Made by a program: the position numbers and the translations under genes
Notes under the pieces: generated by a model
The model's input: the letters and a program-made list of their open reading frames with translations, nothing else
Database searches by the model: none
Told to the model about the DNA's origin: nothing
Source of the DNA: an uncultured Clostridia bacterium
GTDB taxonomy: Bacteria > Bacillota > Clostridia > Oscillospirales > Acutalibacteraceae
Reading direction: 5' to 3'
Assembly: GCA_947305745.1 (NCBI GenBank)
Contig: CAMZEH010000004.1
Location: 1-64,000, forward strand
Length of the DNA: 64,000 nt
Shown here: piece by piece, positions 1 through 8,994 of the stretch
How positions within the stretch are numbered: the stretch's first letter is position 1
How the letters are laid out: the number at the start of each line of letters is the position of its first letter

Positions 1-2
1 AT

Positions 3-146
3 AGCCCCAAAATGATAGTAGACGTAAGTAATATTGATGACAACATGAAACTAAAATTTGTTGAGGACAAATTTATAAAAAACATTGATATAATTGCAAT
101 TAATAGTGGGAAAGCGCAGTTTATAAGTTGCAATTTTTTAATTTAA
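3..146 (+). CDS. 3' end of an unidentified gene cut by the window edge
   Basis: An open frame enters from the left edge and runs 47 codons to a TAA at 144-146. It reads like coding sequence (mixed acidic and hydrophobic residues, for example DVSNIDDN and NIDIIAINSGK). It converges on the serine recombinase gene and overlaps its last codons by 26 bases. No family is recognisable from so short a tail. It may belong to the mobile element that the recombinase serves, or it may be a host gene. It could also be a chance open frame. Confidence 0.3.
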   Translation, partial: SPKMIVDVSNIDDNMKLKFVEDKFIKNIDIIAINSGKAQFISCNFLI

Positions 147-1506
147 TATCTAAATTTACGTTATTCCAAAAAATAGAATCGATGATTTTTTTCACAAGAC
201 ATATTTGCGAATTTTTGTTGATATTATTTATAATTTTAGAATTTGTAAAAATGGATGTTTTCATAGCCGCAGTATTGGTACTTGTAGCAATCTTTAGGTT
301 GTTTTTCAAAATATTTAGTTTTTTTATAAAAACAGAATTATTTTTGATACCTTTTAAAATTATTTGAGAAATTATCAATTTATCTATATAATTACCATTT
401 AAATTCTTACAAGAGCAATTTTTAGTTGAATGATATATTTTGTTTGCGCATATATAATCAAACGCCCTGTTGTTTTTACGCTTTTTCTGCAGCATTTTTG
501 AATTACATATTTTGCATATAATTTTTCCTGCAAATAATGTGCTAAGTGATCTTTTTTTATATTCCTTGCAATTTAAAATTTTATTTATTTCTATCCAATT
601 TTCGCCTTTTATAATTCCATTATGGGAGCCTAATGCGATTACCCAGCTGCAAATTGGGTTGTCTTTACCATTATTTTCACGGTAGTTTCTTTTATTATAT
701 GAAATTATCCCACGTGACGGATTGCATTCACCGGGGCTGAAACATATTTCGGCTCCTAATGCTTCAAAATAATCTCTTGCATCTTTATCCGCACAGCAAT
801 AAACAGGATTGGATAAAATTTTTTTAATTGCTATGGTTGAAAATTTATTTCCGTTCCTAGATTTTAAATTAACATTATCTAAATATTGTTTGGTTTTTGT
901 CAGAGATTTGTATTCTAAAAATTTACGAAAAATATCCTTCACTACTATAATTTCCTCATCATTTTCTTGTAAATAGAACTTGTATTTCGAATTTTTGGTG
1001 GCCGTTCTGTAAGATTTTAATCCCAGCGGTGTGGTGCCGCCAAGCCACTGGCCATGTTTAGACAGCATCATCATGTTGTCCTTGACGCGCTCAGCTATTG
1101 TTTCGCGCTCGAGTTGAGCAAAAACCGACGCTATATACATCATCGCTCTGCCCATCGGGACCGAGGTATCAAATTGCTCTTTGACGCAAACAAAAGATAT
1201 ATTCATTTTGCTAAGCTTTTCTATAAGTTTGGAAAAATCCCCGATGTTTCGGCTTATTCTATCCAATCTGTAGCAGACTATATGCGAAAAAATTCTATTT
1301 TCAGCGTTTTTTATCATTTTTTGGAATTCGGGTCTATCAGTGTTTTTAGCCGAAAATCCTTCGTCTTTATAAATTGTCAAACTGCAGTTTGAGGGCTTCG
1401 CGATGTGCGTAAATATGTATTCTTTGCATATATTTATTTGATTTTGAATGGATTCTCCGGTATCCGTAACGCAAGATTTTCTGCTGTATATTGCGATGTT
1501 TTTCAT
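121..1506 (-). CDS. Large serine recombinase
   Basis: Site-specific DNA recombinase of the resolvase/invertase superfamily, about 461 residues. The N-terminal catalytic domain (about residues 1-150) has the Y-x-R-x-S motif at residues 7-11, with Ser11 as the expected nucleophile, and the arginine-rich YRLDRISRN at 79-87. A recombinase domain follows. A cysteine-rich segment in the last third (CKIC, later CANK and CSC) resembles the zinc ribbon of large serine recombinases. An open frame extends 29 codons further upstream, but the start at 1506 has a GGGGTGA site seven bases before the ATG and opens directly on the catalytic motif. Such enzymes integrate or excise phages, conjugative elements or developmental insertions. 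It lies at the window edge, so the element it belongs to, if any, is outside the view. No attachment site was identified with confidence. Confidence 0.9.
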   Translation of the reverse strand: MKNIAIYSRKSCVTDTGESIQNQINICKEYIFTHIAKPSNCSLTIYKDEGFSAKNTDRPEFQKMIKNAENRIFSHIVCYRLDRISRNIGDFSKLIEKLSKMNISFVCVKEQFDTSVPMGRAMMYIASVFAQLERETIAERVKDNMMMLSKHGQWLGGTTPLGLKSYRTATKNSKYKFYLQENDEEIIVVKDIFRKFLEYKSLTKTKQYLDNVNLKSRNGNKFSTIAIKKILSNPVYCCADKDARDYFEALGAEICFSPGECNPSRGIISYNKRNYRENNGKDNPICSWVIALGSHNGIIKGENWIEINKILNCKEYKKRSLSTLFAGKIICKICNSKMLQKKRKNNRAFDYICANKIYHSTKNCSCKNLNGNYIDKLIISQIILKGIKNNSVFIKKLNILKNNLKIATSTNTAAMKTSIFTNSKIINNINKNSQICLVKKIIDSIFWNNVNLDIKLKNCNL

Positions 1507-1562
1507 AGATTCACCCCATAAAATTCCCCAAAAAATTATATGAAGTGAGTTAAAAATTATTA

Positions 1563-1603
1563 CAAAATAAAAATTGCAAATTTTATACTTCAAATTTGCA
1601 ATT
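1563..1603 (-). terminator. Probable terminator downstream of fhs
   Basis: A perfect 12-bp inverted repeat (AATTGCAAATTT at 1572-1583 and its complement at 1592-1603) has an 8-base loop. On the minus strand it is followed by a T-rich run. It lies just past the fhs stop and before the recombinase start, so it most simply ends the fhs operon. Its position next to a serine recombinase makes an attachment-site half an alternative reading. Confidence 0.55.
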
Positions 1604-1626
1604 AACAGGTTGTTAGTTCATAAAGT

Positions 1627-3294
1627 TTAGAAAAGGCCTGAAATTTTTCCGTTGCTGTCCACATTTATAAGTTCTGCGGCAGGAACTTTCGGGAGCCCGG
1701 GCATACGAAGTATATTTCCGGCAATAACTACTATAAATTCCGCACCGTTCGAAAGATAAATATCTTTAATATTTATCTCATAATTTTTTGGAGCACCCAA
1801 TTTTTGTGGGTCGTCAGAAATTGAATACTGAGTTTTTGCAATGCAAATAGGAAGATTGCTTTTTCCAAGCCTTTCAATTTCCTTGATGCTGTTTTCAGCT
1901 TCGGCTGAATAGAGCGCGCTCGAGGCATGATAAATTTCGTGAGCAATTATCGCTATTTTTTCTTTTATTGATGCATTTACGTCATAAATAGGTGAGAAAT
2001 TTGACTCTTTTTCACACGCTTTTATGACCGCGTTGGCGAGCTTTGCGCCTCCCGCGCCGCCTTCTGCGTGAATTTTACAAATTTCAAAATCACAATGCAT
2101 ACTTTCCGAGAATTTCTTTACAATACCAATTTCACGGTCTGTATCGGTATCAAATTTATTGAGTGCTACGACAATTGGAACACCATATTTTCTCATATTT
2201 GAAATATGTACTCCAAGATTACAAATTCCTTTTTTTAGTGCCTGCGCATTTTCGGATTTCAAATTTTCTACTTTTTCTCCTCCGTTATACTTGAGTGCTC
2301 GAACAGTGGCCACAATAACTATGCACGAGGGCTTTAAACCTGATTTTCGGCATTTTATGTCTAGGAATTTTTCTGCACCCAAATCTGCTCCGAATCCTGC
2401 TTCGGTTATGCAGTAATCGCCGAGTTTTAGGGCAAGTCTTGTAGCCCTGACGGAATTGCAGCCGTGAGCAATGTTAGCGAATGGTCCTCCGTGCATTATT
2501 ATCGGATTTCCTTCAGTTGTTTGCACTAAATTTGGTTTTATTGCATCTTTCAAGAGGACCGCCATTGAACCTTCGGCTTTTAAATCTTTGGCGTATACCG
2601 GCTCATCGGAATAAGTGTAAGCAACTAATATATTCCCAAGCTTTGACTTTAAATCATCTAAATCTGAAGATAGACAAAGTATCGCCATAACTTCTGTTGC
2701 GACAGTTATCACGAATTTATCCTCTCTCGGTATACTGTTTTTTGCTCCGCCAAGCCCTATAATCGTATTTCTAAGCGCGCGATCATTCGTGTCAAGGCAG
2801 CGTGTTATCAATACTCTCCTTGGGTCAATATTCAAGCTGTTCCCTTGATGTATATGATTATCAAGCATGGCGCAAAGTAAGTTATTCGCCGAAGTTATTG
2901 CATGCATATCCCCGGTGAAATGCAAATTTATATCTTCCATTGGTAGCGCCTGAGAATATCCGCCTCCCGTTGCTCCGCCTTTGATGCCGAAAACGGGTCC
3001 CATTGATGGCTCGCGAAGAGCGATTACCGCTTTTTTGCCGATCTTATTCATAGCTTGCCCAAGACCTATTGTAACGGTAGTTTTCCCTTCACCTGCAGGT
3101 GTTGGATTCACGGCTGTAACGAGAATAAGTTTGCCGTCCTCTAGATCATTTGCCTTTTCAAAAGCCGAATTATTTATTTTAGCTTTGTATTTTCCGTAAA
3201 GCTCGATGTCTTCATCACAAAGATTGATATCGTTGGCCACTTCACAAATCGGCTTTAGTTTTATTCTATTGGCGATTTCAATATCTGTAATCAT
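1627..3294 (-). CDS. fhs: Formate--tetrahydrofolate ligase
   Basis: ATP-dependent ligation of formate to tetrahydrofolate, giving 10-formyl-THF in the cytoplasm. It is the entry step of the folate one-carbon pathway and of the methyl branch of acetogenesis. The 555-residue length is normal for the family. The nucleotide-binding loop TPAGEGKTT is at residues 65-73, and the family signatures GGAGGAK and [10 protein letters not shown] are present. The start has a clear AAGGAGAG site. It is the last gene of the minus-strand run that includes fmt. Fmt consumes 10-formyl-THF, so product and user are encoded together. No other Wood-Ljungdahl genes are in the window, so acetogenesis cannot be claimed. 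Confidence 0.97.
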   Translation of the reverse strand: MITDIEIANRIKLKPICEVANDINLCDEDIELYGKYKAKINNSAFEKANDLEDGKLILVTAVNPTPAGEGKTTVTIGLGQAMNKIGKKAVIALREPSMGPVFGIKGGATGGGYSQALPMEDINLHFTGDMHAITSANNLLCAMLDNHIHQGNSLNIDPRRVLITRCLDTNDRALRNTIIGLGGAKNSIPREDKFVITVATEVMAILCLSSDLDDLKSKLGNILVAYTYSDEPVYAKDLKAEGSMAVLLKDAIKPNLVQTTEGNPIIMHGGPFANIAHGCNSVRATRLALKLGDYCITEAGFGADLGAEKFLDIKCRKSGLKPSCIVIVATVRALKYNGGEKVENLKSENAQALKKGICNLGVHISNMRKYGVPIVVALNKFDTDTDREIGIVKKFSESMHCDFEICKIHAEGGAGGAKLANAVIKACEKESNFSPIYDVNASIKEKIAIIAHEIYHASSALYSAEAENSIKEIERLGKSNLPICIAKTQYSISDDPQKLGAPKNYEINIKDIYLSNGAEFIVVIAGNILRMPGLPKVPAAELINVDSNGKISGLF

Positions 3295-3312
3295 TGTATT
3301 CTCTCCTTGAAG

Positions 3313-4536
3313 TTAATTATGTTTTACAAGATTTTTAATTAAGTTATGTATATTGGACAGCGATCCCGATTTATCAAAATTCTCGCAATTAAATCGCATA
3401 TCACGAAGTTTTTCGGGGTCGCTGAGTAGATTCTCAATTGCGTCTATGTTTTCGCTTTTGGAGTCGAGTTTTACCGCCATGTTACGGCTAACCAAAAACT
3501 CAGCATTTTCTTCTTCTTGCCCAGGTATCGCATCGAAAAGTGCCATTGGAAGATTACACGCAAGAGCTTCACTTATCGTAAGTCCGCCGGGCTTCGTGAT
3601 TATTATATCGGCCGCCGCCATATATTTGCTCACTTCGTTTGTAAAATATATTATTTTCGTCGGTTTTGTAATGGTAACTTTTTCAGATTCTTTTTTTATA
3701 AAATTTTTGAATATCCTCAAATTATGTAAATTGATATTTTTAATTTTAAATTTCGGAATGAATTCGTGATGCTTTTGGGGTTTCGAGCCGCTTATTAAAT
3801 TTTGCATGTTATTGTAAAGCCTTGGATTTTTGCCCGTTATTATTATTATTTGAAAATCGAGTTTCGATTTTTGGAGTTTTTTGTAAACGCTTTCCATATT
3901 GGCAAATCCACAACTTCCAGCCATTATGAGAAGCGTAGGGAGAGCGGGGGATAGATCCATTTGACTTAAAATTTCTTTTTTGCTTTTCTGAGCAAAAAAC
4001 TCTTCGTCGACGGGTATACCAAATGGGTAGATTATATCAGGATTTACGCCCATTTTTTGCATGGGCTCTATCATGCTGTCATTTGCAACAACGTAAGCAT
4101 TTACGCCCGAACTTACCCACGTTCTGTGGGGGGCATAATCTGTCATAACGCAGATTAGAGGAGCATCTATCTTGTCCGAAGATTTAAGTTTGGAAATCAT
4201 TTCTGTAGCGAAAGGGTGAGTACTGATAATCAGATCGGGTTTGAAATTACGAAGTAGTGGCATTAGTTTTCTGCTTATCAAACTGTTTGAAGAGGAAACA
4301 ATTTTGTTTATAGCCCTGTGGTTTGAGCTGTTGTACATAAATTTCCATAGTTTTGGCGATTTTTTAGCCAAGAACTCATAGGTTTCAGTGATTGTTTTGT
4401 TGAGTATCGGGCTTATATATTTCAGCGTGTCCACAACCTTGGCTTCTATATTCTGTTCCGATAAATATTCACTGATCGCATTTGCCGCACTCATGTGACC
4501 CCCGCCGGTTGATGCGGATAATATTATAACTTTCAC
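3313..4536 (-). CDS. UgtP/MGDG-synthase-like glycosyltransferase
   Basis: Family GT28-type glycosyltransferase related to monogalactosyldiacylglycerol synthase and UgtP, which transfer hexose from UDP-sugar to diacylglycerol at the inner membrane face. The N-terminal ILSASTGGGHMSAA motif (residues 4-17) is the family signature for lipid acceptor binding. The C-terminal ITKPGGLTISEALA motif binds the nucleotide sugar. About 45 extra lysine-rich residues lie between the Rossmann halves (about residues 245-300), which makes it slightly long at 407 residues. The start is GTG with an AAAGAGGTG site. It sits 18 bases downstream of fmt and upstream of fhs in one operon. The exact sugar and acceptor cannot be read from the sequence. 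Confidence 0.85.
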   Translation of the reverse strand: MKVIILSASTGGGHMSAANAISEYLSEQNIEAKVVDTLKYISPILNKTITETYEFLAKKSPKLWKFMYNSSNHRAINKIVSSSNSLISRKLMPLLRNFKPDLIISTHPFATEMISKLKSSDKIDAPLICVMTDYAPHRTWVSSGVNAYVVANDSMIEPMQKMGVNPDIIYPFGIPVDEEFFAQKSKKEILSQMDLSPALPTLLIMAGSCGFANMESVYKKLQKSKLDFQIIIITGKNPRLYNNMQNLISGSKPQKHHEFIPKFKIKNINLHNLRIFKNFIKKESEKVTITKPTKIIYFTNEVSKYMAAADIIITKPGGLTISEALACNLPMALFDAIPGQEEENAEFLVSRNMAVKLDSKSENIDAIENLLSDPEKLRDMRFNCENFDKSGSLSNIHNLIKNLVKHN

Positions 4537-4554
4537 TTTGCACCTCTTTGTTTT

Positions 4555-5484
4555 TTATTTTCCGAGTATAGTCTGCTCGCTGAGCCTATAACCTCTTGCA
4601 AAATCCGCGGCCGACATACGCTTCTTACCCGCGACTTGCACTTCCGTGAGCTCGAGCGATGTATTACCGCCGCAGCTGACGACAAGCGGATTGATGCTGA
4701 TTATTTTTCCCGGAGTGTTGCAGAGTTTAAATCCGCCGACTTTCGATTTATAAATTTTAAAGAGTTTACCTCGTAGTGTTGTGTGGGCAATGGGCCAGGG
4801 ATTTGAACCTCTTACCAGATTGTGTATATCGTGAGCTGGCATTTGCCAGTCGATATCACCTGTGATTTTGTCAAGAGGCGGCGATAAGGAAGCTTCGTCA
4901 TCATTTTGGGGTATCGGGGTTATTTCGTTATTTTGGAGCTTTTTCAAAGTTTTCAAAAGTAAGTTTGCTCCGACAACAGATAGCCTTGCTTTGAGTTCTT
5001 CGGAATTCTCGTTATCACCGATGAAAACCTTATCTTGCAGAAGAATATCTCCCGTATCAAGCCCTTCGTTCATGTACATTGTAGTAATTCCCGTAACGCT
5101 ATCGCCGTTTATTATGCTCCACTGAATGGGAGCCGCGCCTCTGTATTTTGGTAGCAGTGAGCCGTGAACGTTCACGCAGCCGTATTTTGGAAAATCTATT
5201 ATGTTTTTAGGAAGAATTTTTCCGTACGCCACGACTACTATAATTTCGGGATTTAATTTTTTAACGATTTCAAATGTTTCTTCGGATTTCATTTTTTCGG
5301 GTTGAAAGACTTCCAGCCCGTTTTCGAGTGCATAAACTTTTACGGGGGGCGGAGTGATAATCATTTTTCGCCCTTGCGGTTTATCGGGTTTTGTAAAAAC
5401 TCCGCAGATTTCATGTCCGTTTTCGATGAGTATTTCAAGTGAGGGTACGGCAAATTCGGGAGTACCCATAAAAAGTATTTTCAA
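4555..5484 (-). CDS. fmt: Methionyl-tRNA formyltransferase
   Basis: Transfers the formyl group of 10-formyl-THF to methionyl-initiator tRNA. The length (309 residues) is usual. The N-terminal formyltransferase domain shows MGTPEFAVPSLE at residues 6-17 and the folate-binding SLLPKYRGAAPIQ motif. A C-terminal OB-like domain ends the protein. The start is TTG preceded by GAGGTGA. The gene lies 11 bases after the VanY-like gene. In many Firmicutes fmt neighbours def and priA, which are absent here. Confidence 0.97.
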   Translation of the reverse strand: MKILFMGTPEFAVPSLEILIENGHEICGVFTKPDKPQGRKMIITPPPVKVYALENGLEVFQPEKMKSEETFEIVKKLNPEIIVVVAYGKILPKNIIDFPKYGCVNVHGSLLPKYRGAAPIQWSIINGDSVTGITTMYMNEGLDTGDILLQDKVFIGDNENSEELKARLSVVGANLLLKTLKKLQNNEITPIPQNDDEASLSPPLDKITGDIDWQMPAHDIHNLVRGSNPWPIAHTTLRGKLFKIYKSKVGGFKLCNTPGKIISINPLVVSCGGNTSLELTEVQVAGKKRMSAADFARGYRLSEQTILGK

Positions 5485-5495
5485 AAAAATTCACC

Positions 5496-6107
5496 TCAAA
5501 TTTTTTGTTCGTAATATTCTTCGAGCGTAAGATTGTTTTCATAAATATATTTTGCGGTTTCTTCGCCCACATATCTTATATGCCATGGTTCAAACTTCAT
5601 TTTTGTGATATTCTCTTTGCCTTCGGGATACCTTAGTATAAACCCGAACTCGTGTAAGTGTTTGTGGAGCCATTTTGCTTTTTCGTTTGTATTTCCGTTC
5701 TTATCGAGAGCGATTCCGCCCCAACGTCCGTTTAAAAATATATCAAAATCCATCGCAAGGCCCGTGTTATGCTCCGAATATCCCGCGGGGCATGAGCTTT
5801 TGTCAGCCCATTCTTTTCCGCCCTTTTCGATGAAATAATTATATTTTTTATTCTGCTGCTCAAACGATAAGTATCCGCTTGTGATGTCGATAATTATACC
5901 GTTTTTCTTGGCAAATTTTTGAAATTCGCCAAATTTTTCGGCGGTCTTTTTCTCAAGATATGTTTTTTTATCTTTAATCCCGAATACTCTGAAAACAACA
6001 TCATTATTTTTTTTAGTCTTAACGGCGATAATATTCGGTACGATTTCATTTTCGTAAATTTCTTTTTCAAGTTTATGATCTCTGTTAACCAGCATCTGAT
6101 AATCCAA
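5496..6107 (-). CDS. M15 family D-alanyl-D-alanine carboxypeptidase (VanY-like)
   Basis: Zinc peptidase of family M15B, which trims the terminal D-Ala from peptidoglycan stem peptides. The zinc motif SEHNTGLAMDFD and the downstream EPWHIRYVG supply the expected His/Asp/Glu/His set. About 203 residues. The N-terminus is hydrophilic with no obvious signal peptide or membrane anchor, which is unusual for an enzyme acting outside the membrane. Either the start is wrong or the protein is released some other way. Start is TTG with a GAGGTGA site seven bases upstream. First gene of the minus-strand run to fhs. No vanA/B/X or sensor-regulator genes are nearby, so it is not evidence of glycopeptide resistance. 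Confidence 0.85.
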   Translation of the reverse strand: MDYQMLVNRDHKLEKEIYENEIVPNIIAVKTKKNNDVVFRVFGIKDKKTYLEKKTAEKFGEFQKFAKKNGIIIDITSGYLSFEQQNKKYNYFIEKGGKEWADKSSCPAGYSEHNTGLAMDFDIFLNGRWGGIALDKNGNTNEKAKWLHKHLHEFGFILRYPEGKENITKMKFEPWHIRYVGEETAKYIYENNLTLEEYYEQKI

Positions 6108-6299
6108 CGCAAATCACCTCATTTTGTTTATCTCAGAGAATATTACGAATATGATAATATAATTTCAAATTATTTTCAACATTCGAATATGGCAAACCCC
6201 GTGATATGGGAATTGTGAAAACGTGTTTTTTGTGTTTATAAACTTGCCAAAATGTGATATAATGTACACTGATTAATGTAGTTATCGGAGGATATTAAA

Positions 6300-7373
6300 A
6301 TGCTTAGCAGACTTGAAAATATAGAAAAACGATACTTAGAGATAAATAGTGAACTTTGCGACCAAAATATTTTATCTGACCAAAATAAATATAAATCGCT
6401 TATGAAAGAGCTGAAAAACATTACTCCCGTTGTGGAGAAGTATCGCGAATACAAAAAAGAAGAAAACAATTTAGAAGAATCTAAAGAAATTTTGGCGGAC
6501 GGTACTGCGGATAAAGAGCTTAAAGAGATGGCTGAATCGGAAATGGAAACCGCAAAAGAAAATTTAGAAAAAATCTCGGAAGAGCTTAAAGTTTTGCTTT
6601 TACCAAAAGACCCGAACGATGATAGGAATGTAATCATTGAAATAAGAGGCGGTGCAGGCGGAGAAGAAGCTGCACTTTTTGCGGGAGTCCTTTTCAGAAT
6701 GTACAATATGTACGCGCAAAACAGACGCTGGAAAGTCGAAGTTTTGAATGCGAATGAAACGCAGCTCGGCGGATATAAAGAAATCAGCTTTATGATATCC
6801 GGTGAAGGAGCATATTCAAGATTTAAATTTGAGAGCGGAGTGCATAGAGTGCAGAGAGTCCCCGATACCGAGGCGCAGGGCAGAGTTCATACTTCTACAG
6901 TCACGGTTGCCGTACTTCCGGAGGCTGAAGACGTCGAAATAGAAATAAACCCCGCTGATTTGCAAATTGACACATACCGTGCAGGCGGCGCAGGCGGTCA
7001 GCACGTCAATAAAACAGAATCGGCGATAAGAATTACGCATATTCCCACGGGTGTTGTCGTAGAATGTCAGGACGAAAGAAGTCAGTACAAGAATAAAGAT
7101 AAAGCGATGAAAGTTTTGAAATCAAGGCTTTTGGAATCTAAGAGAAGTGAGCAGGAGTCTGCGGTGGCGGAAGAAAGACGCTCACAAGTCGGGACGGGCG
7201 ATAGGTCGGAAAGAATCAGAACATATAATTATCCTCAGAGCAGACTTACGGATCACCGAATCGGGCTGACAATTTATCGCTTGGAGGACGTTTTAAACGG
7301 TGACCTCGATGAAATTATAGATGCGCTGATAACGGCGGACAGAGCCGCAAAGCTTGCGGGAAGTGAAAAATAA
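6300..7373 (+). CDS. prfA: Peptide chain release factor 1
   Basis: Class I release factor that recognises UAA and UAG and triggers peptidyl-tRNA hydrolysis. It has 357 residues, the normal length. The catalytic GGQ lies in [15 protein letters not shown] (around residue 230). The N-terminal helical domain and the PCRF domain are intact. The start has a GGAGG site, and an extended -10 (TGATATAAT at 6256-6264) lies upstream. It heads a plus-strand run with sua5/tsaC, a transglycosylase and an M18 aminopeptidase. prfA next to the threonylcarbamoyl-AMP synthase gene is a common Firmicutes arrangement. Confidence 0.98.
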   Translation: MLSRLENIEKRYLEINSELCDQNILSDQNKYKSLMKELKNITPVVEKYREYKKEENNLEESKEILADGTADKELKEMAESEMETAKENLEKISEELKVLLLPKDPNDDRNVIIEIRGGAGGEEAALFAGVLFRMYNMYAQNRRWKVEVLNANETQLGGYKEISFMISGEGAYSRFKFESGVHRVQRVPDTEAQGRVHTSTVTVAVLPEAEDVEIEINPADLQIDTYRAGGAGGQHVNKTESAIRITHIPTGVVVECQDERSQYKNKDKAMKVLKSRLLESKRSEQESAVAEERRSQVGTGDRSERIRTYNYPQSRLTDHRIGLTIYRLEDVLNGDLDEIIDALITADRAAKLAGSEK

Positions 7374-7374
7374 A

Positions 7375-8385
7375 TTGGAAACGGAATTATTAAGTAAAGA
7401 ACAGACGGGACGTGCGGCGGAAATACTAAAAAGCGGCGGAATAGTCGCAATACCGACCGAAACCGTTTATGGATTGGCGGCGAGTGCGTATGACACAGAT
7501 GCCATAAAAGCTATATTTACGGCTAAAGGGCGTCCGTCCGATAATCCTTTGATAGTACATATATCGTGCCTAAAAGATATCGAAAATGTTGTTTCTGAAT
7601 TTCCGAATAATGCAAAAAAGCTCGCCGAAAAATTTTGGCCCGGGCCACTTACAATGATAATGCCGAAAAATTCTAAAATCCCTGCAGAAGTTACGGGAGG
7701 ACTTGATTCTGTTGCCGTAAGATATCCGGCACATGATATCGCACGGGAGATAATTTCACAGACAGGAGTGCCGCTTGTAGCACCTTCCGCAAATATTTCA
7801 GGCAGACCAAGTCCGACGAAATTAGAACACGTTGTAAACGATTTAGACGGAAAAATTGATGCCGTGGTTGATGGTGGGGAATGTGCTGTAGGGCTTGAAT
7901 CCACTGTTGTTTCTATGCTTTCGGAAGTACCTAAGATACTGCGTCCGGGGAAAATAAGTGCCGAAGATATCAGAAGTGTCGTAGGAACAGTTGAAATAGA
8001 CAAAGCGATTCTTGAAAAGCCCACAGAAACGGAAAAAGTTCTTTCACCTGGGATGAAATATAAACACTATTCCCCCAAAACACCGATTAAAATGGTTATT
8101 GGAGAGACTCGTAAGTATGCTGATTTCGTCAATTCCATGATAGGTGAAGATGTTGGAGCGCTTTGTTTCGAGGAAGACATACCGTTTCTGAAAGTCCCAT
8201 ATATATCTTACGGCAGCGAAAATGATACGATATCGCAATCCAAAAATCTTTTCGAGGCCTTGCGAAAAGCGGATAATCTTGGCGCAAAAACTGTATATGC
8301 GCACTATAAAAAGGTAGATTCGCTCAGCTTGGCATTATATAATCGTCTTATACGAGCTGCCGGATTTAACGTTATCAAAGTGTGA
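7375..8385 (+). CDS. sua5: L-threonylcarbamoyladenylate synthase (Sua5/YwlC type)
   Basis: Makes threonylcarbamoyl-AMP from threonine, bicarbonate and ATP, the first step of the t6A37 modification of ANN-decoding tRNAs. The YrdC-like core carries IPTETVYGLAASA near the N-terminus and later the SANISGRPSPT motif. About 130 further residues form the Sua5-type C-terminal domain, linked through the LSPGMKYKHYSP segment. The start is uncertain: TTG at 7375 has a GGGAAG site at suitable distance, and GTG 7363 or TTG 7354 lie inside prfA. The end overlaps the next gene as GTGTGA, which suggests translational coupling. Confidence 0.93.
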   Translation: METELLSKEQTGRAAEILKSGGIVAIPTETVYGLAASAYDTDAIKAIFTAKGRPSDNPLIVHISCLKDIENVVSEFPNNAKKLAEKFWPGPLTMIMPKNSKIPAEVTGGLDSVAVRYPAHDIAREIISQTGVPLVAPSANISGRPSPTKLEHVVNDLDGKIDAVVDGGECAVGLESTVVSMLSEVPKILRPGKISAEDIRSVVGTVEIDKAILEKPTETEKVLSPGMKYKHYSPKTPIKMVIGETRKYADFVNSMIGEDVGALCFEEDIPFLKVPYISYGSENDTISQSKNLFEALRKADNLGAKTVYAHYKKVDSLSLALYNRLIRAAGFNVIKV

Positions 8386-8981
8386 TATTTTTTGGGGGTG
8401 GTTTTATAGTAATAAAACTTTCAAAATTAGTTCTCAATGTTCTGATTTTAGTTTTTATTTTAGGGCTGGTCATATTAGGAATAATTTTTGGCTCTAAAGC
8501 GGTTTTAAAATATATGTATCCGATTAAATACGAGAACATCGTTGAGAAAACCGCAAGAGAGTATGGCGTTGAAAAAGAACTTGTGTATGCTATAATAAAG
8601 TGCGAGAGCGATTTCGACGAAAATGCCAGATCTCATGCAGGGGCCTGCGGCCTTATGCAGATAACGCCCGAGACTTTCGAATGGGTTGCGAAATACCACG
8701 CAAAAAACAAAGATTTAAGTGGTGCCGACGTGCATAAGCCCGAAACAAATATTAAAATCGGCACTTTGTTTATATCGACGCTGATTAAAAAATACAAAAA
8801 TGAAGTTTTGGCGCTGTGTGCGTATAACGCAGGGATGAACGCTCTGGACAGATGGCTGCGTGAAAACGATGAATTTAAAAAATCAGCCGATACCGAACAT
8901 ATACCGTATCCCGAAACAAAAGAATATGTAAAACGCGTGCGGCGTGCGAAGAAAATGTACAAAAAACTTTATTTTAATTAA
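8382..8981 (+). CDS. Membrane-anchored lytic transglycosylase (SLT domain)
   Basis: Cleaves the glycan strands of peptidoglycan. A single N-terminal membrane segment (about residues 15-38) precedes an SLT-type lysozyme-like domain. The catalytic Glu is expected in IIKCESDFDENA, followed by the GLMQITPET motif and the ALCAYNAGMNA motif, all typical of family 1 transglycosylases. The reported start is GTG 8382, overlapping the sua5 stop. However, the only strong Shine-Dalgarno (GGGGGTGG, 8394-8401) lies inside this frame, and the only nearby candidate codons after it are ATA 8406 and ATA 8412, with no ATG, GTG or TTG. The mature domain is unaffected by the choice. Confidence 0.88.
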   Translation: MIFFGGGFIVIKLSKLVLNVLILVFILGLVILGIIFGSKAVLKYMYPIKYENIVEKTAREYGVEKELVYAIIKCESDFDENARSHAGACGLMQITPETFEWVAKYHAKNKDLSGADVHKPETNIKIGTLFISTLIKKYKNEVLALCAYNAGMNALDRWLRENDEFKKSADTEHIPYPETKEYVKRVRRAKKMYKKLYFN

Positions 8982-8994
8982 GGAGAACGAAAAA

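Noticed and set aside
121..1506. Skin-element recombinase interrupting a sporulation gene
   Set aside because: No split spore gene is visible on either side; the flanking partial frame is unidentified.
3295..3312. Tetrahydrofolate riboswitch upstream of fhs
   Set aside because: Only 18 bases separate fhs from the preceding gene, which is too short for an aptamer.
5496..6107. Vancomycin resistance VanY
   Set aside because: Only the peptidase family matches; no van ligase, dehydrogenase, VanX or two-component genes are present.
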